Below, piece by piece: positions 4,469 through 7,242 of a stretch of 7,242 nucleotides of DNA; positions within the stretch are counted from its first letter, which is position 1; every line of letters begins with the position of its first letter. This DNA comes from Actinomycetes bacterium. Its GTDB lineage: Bacteria > Actinomycetota > Humimicrobiia > Humimicrobiales > Humimicrobiaceae. Below the pieces are notes generated by a model. That model was not told the origin of the DNA, made no database searches, and was given only the letters and a program-made list of their open reading frames with translations. Location of the stretch: NCBI GenBank assembly GCA_030609215.1, contig JAUWCR010000063.1, positions 1 through 7,242 on the forward strand, in the 5' to 3' direction. The translations under genes and the position numbers were made by a program.

Positions 4469-5454
4469 AAATTAATCTAATAAAATGTGATATACCAATT
4501 ATATGGTTAGATTCCTCAATTATTATTAAGATTGTAAAGTGGAAAGGTAATTCCCTTAAAAATAAATCAGATTTAAAAACGATCCCAGAAATTTATAATA
4601 CTATTAAAAAATTAGTTGATGAAAGAAAAATCATTTGTCCGATTGCTGACCAGAGAGAAGAGATATACTGGAATGATAATTTAACTCTTGATATTTTATC
4701 TTCTTTATCTGAGGGCACTAAATTCAAATTCAGATTAAGCATAGAAAAGTATCAAGTCCAGCAGTTTATGAAAGCTTATATAGAAAAGTCAGAAGGTGTA
4801 ACAATTTCATATCTCCATGCATTTAGAAGAGATCCAATAAAGGAATTAAAGGAAGATAAAAAGTATATTGTAATGGTAAATATGCCAAAAATGGAATCTA
4901 TGCCTGAAGTTGAGCAGAAAAAAGAAAATCTTAAAAATAAGTTGGAAAATTTAAGAATAGATGTGCAAAAGAGAAAAGAAAGTTTTAAGCAGAGACTGGA
5001 ATTAGAATATGAAGGCTGCTTGGCTGCCATAATGAAATTAGGTAGCAGCAGTCTTAAAAAGCTTTTTATTCAAAGAGATTTTTCATTAGAAAACTACAAT
5101 AATTTATTGGCTTTGGCTGAACCATTAAGTTGGTGGAACCATTTTAAGGGAGAACCTAAAGGTCTTAATGGATTAAGAGGCTTTTATCTATCAGATACAT
5201 TTAAGGAAATACCAATTATTGAAATAAAATGTAAAATCTTTGCTAAAATTTTAACTGAAAGTACCAAAGTTAAGCCAGGTGATGTAATGGATATTGAACA
5301 AGTTTCAGCATTATTACCTTATTGTAACTATTTAATTTTGGACAGAAGTATGAAGCACTGGTTATTGAAATTAAAATTAGATGAAAAATATAATACAAAT
5401 ATTTTTATTATGTCTGATTTTGATAATCTGATGGCAGTACTGAATAATATTTAG
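4465..5454 (+). CDS. Large PIN-like predicted ribonuclease (329 aa)
   Basis: I know no named family for this protein, but its ends look like a PIN nuclease. Near the N-terminus PIIWLDSSII (residues 11-20) puts an Asp at the end of a hydrophobic strand, as in PIN motif 1. ICPIADQREEIYW (57-69) offers the conserved acidic residue of the following helix. Near the C-terminus GDVMDIEQVSALLPYCNYLILDR (272-294) resembles the PIN stretch D-x-x-D-x-x-x-x-x-x-LPY-x-D...D, and IFIMSDFDNLMAVL forms the last strand and helix. The likely metal ligands are D16, E65 or E66, D273 or D276, and D293. Classical PIN toxins are 120-150 residues; here about 200 residues are inserted, including a charged coiled coil at about 148-180. 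The gene is intact, very AT-rich (27/120 G+C) and overlaps the upstream frame by ATGA; no good GGAGG precedes it. RNA cleavage in toxin or phage-defence action is plausible but inferred. Confidence 0.6.
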   Translation: MKINLIKCDIPIIWLDSSIIIKIVKWKGNSLKNKSDLKTIPEIYNTIKKLVDERKIICPIADQREEIYWNDNLTLDILSSLSEGTKFKFRLSIEKYQVQQFMKAYIEKSEGVTISYLHAFRRDPIKELKEDKKYIVMVNMPKMESMPEVEQKKENLKNKLENLRIDVQKRKESFKQRLELEYEGCLAAIMKLGSSSLKKLFIQRDFSLENYNNLLALAEPLSWWNHFKGEPKGLNGLRGFYLSDTFKEIPIIEIKCKIFAKILTESTKVKPGDVMDIEQVSALLPYCNYLILDRSMKHWLLKLKLDEKYNTNIFIMSDFDNLMAVLNNI

Positions 5455-5542
5455 TTTTTATTTAAATGAGCCAATATTAAAAATTCTGCCAATCAATAAT
5501 CCACCCAATTTTTGTGATATGGTTCGCAATTTATCCCACCCC

Positions 5543-5572
5543 TTGAAAACCCTGCTATATACTATGTATAAT
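5543..5572 (+). promoter_or_regulatory. Promoter of the AbiE-like unit
   Basis: TTGAAA at 5543-5548 and a perfect TATAAT at 5567-5572 are 18 bases apart, giving a leader of roughly 135 bases before the ATG at 5715. The -10 box is embedded in the first of two palindromes, which implies repression by a protein bound there. A second candidate, TTAATA (5655-5660) with TATAAT (5678-5683) at 17 bases, lies closer to the gene but has a weak -35. Confidence 0.55.
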
Positions 5573-5591
5573 GTAGGTAATACGTAGTATT
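5558..5591. promoter_or_regulatory. Twin 13-bp palindromes overlapping the promoter (candidate AbiEi operators)
   Basis: TATAC-TAT-GTATA (5558-5570) and AATAC-GTA-GTATT (5579-5591) are both perfect palindromes with 5-base arms and a 3-base centre. They share the core ATAC-N3-GTAT, and their centres are 21 bases apart, two turns of the helix. The pair also forms a larger inverted repeat with one mismatch in 11. AbiEi antitoxins are known to repress their own operons by binding inverted repeats at the promoter; here they cover the -10 box and the expected transcription start. Confidence 0.6.
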
Positions 5592-5690
5592 TGAGGTTAT
5601 AGCTAATAAAACTAGAAGAATCAAAAATAGAACCTCTAACTAAGGCTTTAAAAGTTAATATAAAACATCAACTAAAGTATAATCATAACT

Positions 5691-5710
5691 ACTTAACATA
5701 TTTATTAAGT
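5691..5710. repeat. Short inverted repeat just before the AbiEii-like start
   Basis: ACTTAA (5691-5696) and TTAAGT (5705-5710) are exact inverted arms with an 8-base centre, ending 4 bases before the ATG at 5715. No Shine-Dalgarno sequence is visible there. The stem is weak and AT-only apart from one C and G pair, so a role in limiting translation is only possible. Confidence 0.3.
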
Positions 5711-5714
5711 TTCT

Positions 5715-6387
5715 ATGAACAAACAATTAGCCGACGATTTACAAAAAAGACTGGGTATTTCTCAAGAGCAGATTGTGCGCGAGGAATACGTAGTGATTAT
5801 CTTAAAGCAGCTTTTTGAAAGTGAGCTGGGGAAATCATTTGTTTTTAAAGGTGGGACTGCTCTAAGACTAGCTTATGGGTCACCTCGTTTTTCTGAGGAT
5901 TTAGATTTTTCAGTAATTGAGGGTTTTTCTAAAAAGAAGTTAGACAATTTACTTGGGCTATAGAAAAACAGTATAAAACCCTAAGACTCATCGAGACAAT
6001 ACAGAAAACCTATACTTATTTTGGTATCTTTCGGGTGAAAGAAAATTTTATGAATCAGGCCTTTTCAATAAAATTTGAAGCCTCAATTCGCCCGGTAAAT
6101 TTGAAGAAAGGAACAGATTACCAACTGGTAGCATTAAGTAGTAAGATAACAAGCTTGACAGTATTAGCTCAAGTAGCCAGCCTTGAGAGAATTAAAAAGA
6201 AAAACAGACAATACAACCGCCAAGGGTTAGAGATATTTTTGACTTGTGGTTTATTGCGCAGAAGCAGGGAGAAGTAGCCCCTATGGATTTTGGGATGATT
6301 GATAAAAAAGTTGTCAGGCGTGATTTGTTTAAGTTTTTACCTGAAAAATATAAAGGACTAGTTGAAAAATGGTTAAAAGAAAAATGA
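5715..6387 (+). pseudogene. AbiEii-like nucleotidyltransferase toxin, frameshifted twice
   Basis: The N-terminal 80 codons are a clear AbiEii/COG2253 nucleotidyltransferase: FVFKGGTALRLAYG followed by RFSEDLDFSV, the GG...D-x-D motif that binds nucleotide and metal (GG at residues 46-47, D62 and D64). The frame then stops at 5961. Homology continues in the next frame from about 5954 (WAIEKQYKTLRL, YTYFGIFRVKENF, QAFSIKFEASIRP, LAQVASLERIKKK) until about 6225. It then moves to the third frame (RDIFDLWFIAQKQGEVAP ... LPEKYKGLVEKWLKEK), ending at TGA 6385-6387. Both shifts equal loss of one base. Joined, the protein would be ~224 residues, near normal for the family. In active systems this toxin transfers nucleotides to block growth during phage infection. 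No slippery heptamer sits at either site, so recoding is unlikely. The product made today would be an ~82-residue stub. Assembly error cannot be excluded. Confidence 0.8.
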
Positions 6388-7019
6388 GCAACATTAAATT
6401 TATCCAAATGTTAAGGAGTTTTAACAAACCTTATTTTACCGTGGCCGATCTGGAAAAAATCTTAGGCATGAGGAGAGATAGCTTATATGTGACTCTCAAC
6501 AGACTAGTTGGTAGTGGTGTTCTTATCAGACTCAAAAGAGGAGTTTATCAGCCAGAATTTCAAGGTCTAGAATTAGAGAAAACCGCCAACGAACTTTACT
6601 ACCCATCATATCTTTCATTTGAATCTGCTTTATCAAGATACGGCATTTTAAGCCAAATACCTTACACCTTAACCTTTGCCACTACCAGACGGTCAAAAAA
6701 CCTTACTCTAGGCACTAGGGAAGTGGAATACAGACAGCTGAAGGAGGAATATTTCTTTGGGTATATATTGGACAACAGCCTTTATGTGGCTGAACCAGAG
6801 AAAGCTGTCTTGGACCAGCTTTATCTACTAAGCATTGGCAAAGCTACCAGTGATATCAGTGAATGGTCATTGGTTGGTATGGAAGAAAATAAATTCTTGG
6901 ATTACAGTAAAAGATTTCCTAAAAGAGTTCAGGACAAGGCAAATAGACTCATCTTAAGATTTGGGGAGCGAGTGGCGACGCTGAAAGAAAAGGAATCAAT
7001 AAAAAAAGAGAGAGATTAA
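6384..7019 (+). CDS. AbiEi-like antitoxin / transcriptional regulator (COG5340-like)
   Basis: The 211-residue protein starts with a winged helix (about 1-55), FTVADLEKILGMRRDSLYV and SGVLIRLKRGVYQP, where the latter is the typical wing of AbiEi-type proteins. The family core follows: PSYLSFESALSRYGIL (74-89), YTLTFATTRRS, and VAEPEKAVLDQLYL (135-148). The C-terminus is charged. AbiEi proteins repress their operon and counter the AbiEii nucleotidyltransferase, so this one probably binds the palindromes at 5558-5591. I prefer ATG 6384, which overlaps the end of the toxin frame as ATGA; an in-frame ATG at 6369 would add five residues, and neither has a strong ribosome binding site. The gene is open throughout although its toxin partner is broken. 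The order, toxin before regulator, is the reverse of the usual abiEi-abiEii. The stop shares one base with the next ATG. Confidence 0.85.
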   Translation: MSNIKFIQMLRSFNKPYFTVADLEKILGMRRDSLYVTLNRLVGSGVLIRLKRGVYQPEFQGLELEKTANELYYPSYLSFESALSRYGILSQIPYTLTFATTRRSKNLTLGTREVEYRQLKEEYFFGYILDNSLYVAEPEKAVLDQLYLLSIGKATSDISEWSLVGMEENKFLDYSKRFPKRVQDKANRLILRFGERVATLKEKESIKKERD

Positions 7020-7189
7020 TGGAAAAGATAATGTATTCCTTAAGAATTGATAAGGCTAAAAAAGAAGCTAAAAAATCAGGCTTGTACACCTCTGCATTTA
7101 TAAGACAGGCAATTATAGATAAGATGAGCTACAATAATAAATTAAAAGAACTAGAAGATAGAATCGCCAAACTGGAGAATAAAAAATAA
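7019..7189 (+). CDS. Tiny RHH-like protein with coiled-coil tail (56 aa)
   Basis: ATG at 7019-7021 overlaps the TAA of the AbiEi-like gene by one base, and the frame runs to TAA 7187-7189. The first part, KIMYSLRIDKAKKEAKKSGL followed by YTSAFIRQAIIDKM, fits a ribbon-helix-helix fold: a short strand, helix, turn and second helix. The second part, NNKLKELEDRIAKLENKK, has leucine/isoleucine heptads of a short coiled coil. Such proteins are usually DNA-binding antitoxins or regulators that dimerise. The tight coupling suggests it is the third gene of the AbiE-like unit, or the antitoxin for the gene starting at 7235, 45 bases on. Coding is supported by the overlap and fold-like pattern, not by a recognised homologue. 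Confidence 0.6.
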   Translation: MEKIMYSLRIDKAKKEAKKSGLYTSAFIRQAIIDKMSYNNKLKELEDRIAKLENKK

Positions 7190-7234
7190 TTTATATAAAC
7201 TTATCATAATAAATTTTAGTTAACGGGAGTATTT

Positions 7235-7242
7235 ATGAAAGT
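7235..7242 (+). CDS. Start of a further gene (cut by window edge)
   Basis: ATGAAAGT at the right edge is preceded by GGGAG (7225-7229) with a 5-base gap, a proper ribosome binding site. Only two full codons are visible, so nothing can be said about the product. Its closeness to the RHH-like gene makes a partner role, possibly a toxin, worth checking. Confidence 0.5.

Noticed and set aside
4776..5030. Minus-strand ORF opposite the PIN-like gene
   Set aside because: It is the complement of the coiled-coil part of an intact 329-codon gene and is rich in Ser/Phe, as expected of a Lys/Glu-rich shadow.
5715..6387. Programmed frameshifting as the explanation of the split AbiEii frame
   Set aside because: Neither break shows an X-XXY-YYZ slippery heptamer, and two such sites in one short gene would be exceptional.

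Overview
The window looks like an accessory patch of an anaerobic, Gram-positive-like or deep-branching bacterial genome. It uses standard codons, GGAGG-type ribosome binding sites and TTGACA/TATAAT-like promoters, and holds a remnant of a SigI-type sigma factor, so it is bacterial rather than archaeal. The phylum cannot be fixed from the sequence; Clostridia or an uncultured anaerobic lineage are guesses. Base composition is mosaic by direct count: 48/120 G+C in the membrane protein at 661-780, 50/120 in the coiled-coil gene at 4021-4140 and 61/120 in the sigma remnant at 4261-4380, against 23/120 at 1261-1380 and 27/120 in the PIN-like gene at 4501-4620. Two of the composition steps fall where genes are visibly broken.

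Layout. (1) 2-919: the 3' part of a spermidine-synthase-like membrane protein that enters from the left; its last codons and stop appear to lie in DNA belonging to a PIN toxin. (2) 904-1131: the C-terminal half of that PIN toxin, followed at 1267-1490 by a second, much more decayed PIN-like remnant. A 33-bp near-repeat lies after each remnant. (3) 1661-1951: a DUF2958 gene, usually found on mobile DNA. (4) 3027 down to 2103 on the minus strand: a cassette of a DUF2178-type membrane protein, an XRE regulator and a small glycine-zipper protein. (5) 3186-3660: an intact RHH antitoxin / RelE toxin pair with a good promoter and a repeated operator-like block. (6) 3866-4177: a membrane-anchored coiled-coil protein of unknown role. 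(7) 4205-4408: a broken sigI-like gene that runs into AT-rich DNA. (8) 4465-5454: a 329-residue PIN-like predicted nuclease. (9) 5715-7189: an AbiE-like unit made of a frameshifted nucleotidyltransferase toxin gene, an intact AbiEi-like regulator and a tiny RHH-like protein coupled by short overlaps, preceded by a promoter with two matching 13-bp palindromes. (10) 7235-7242: the first codons of another gene.

Taken together, this is a spot where toxin-antitoxin and defence-type genes have repeatedly been inserted and lost between ordinary chromosomal genes. Some are intact (RHH/RelE, PIN-like 329 aa, AbiEi-like), some are dying (AbiEii-like) and some are nearly erased (the PIN remnants). In the AbiE unit the toxin gene is broken while the regulator is open, the expected order of loss. 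The parts most worth following up are the large PIN-like protein, the twin palindromes of the AbiE unit, and the repeat-associated PIN graveyard.
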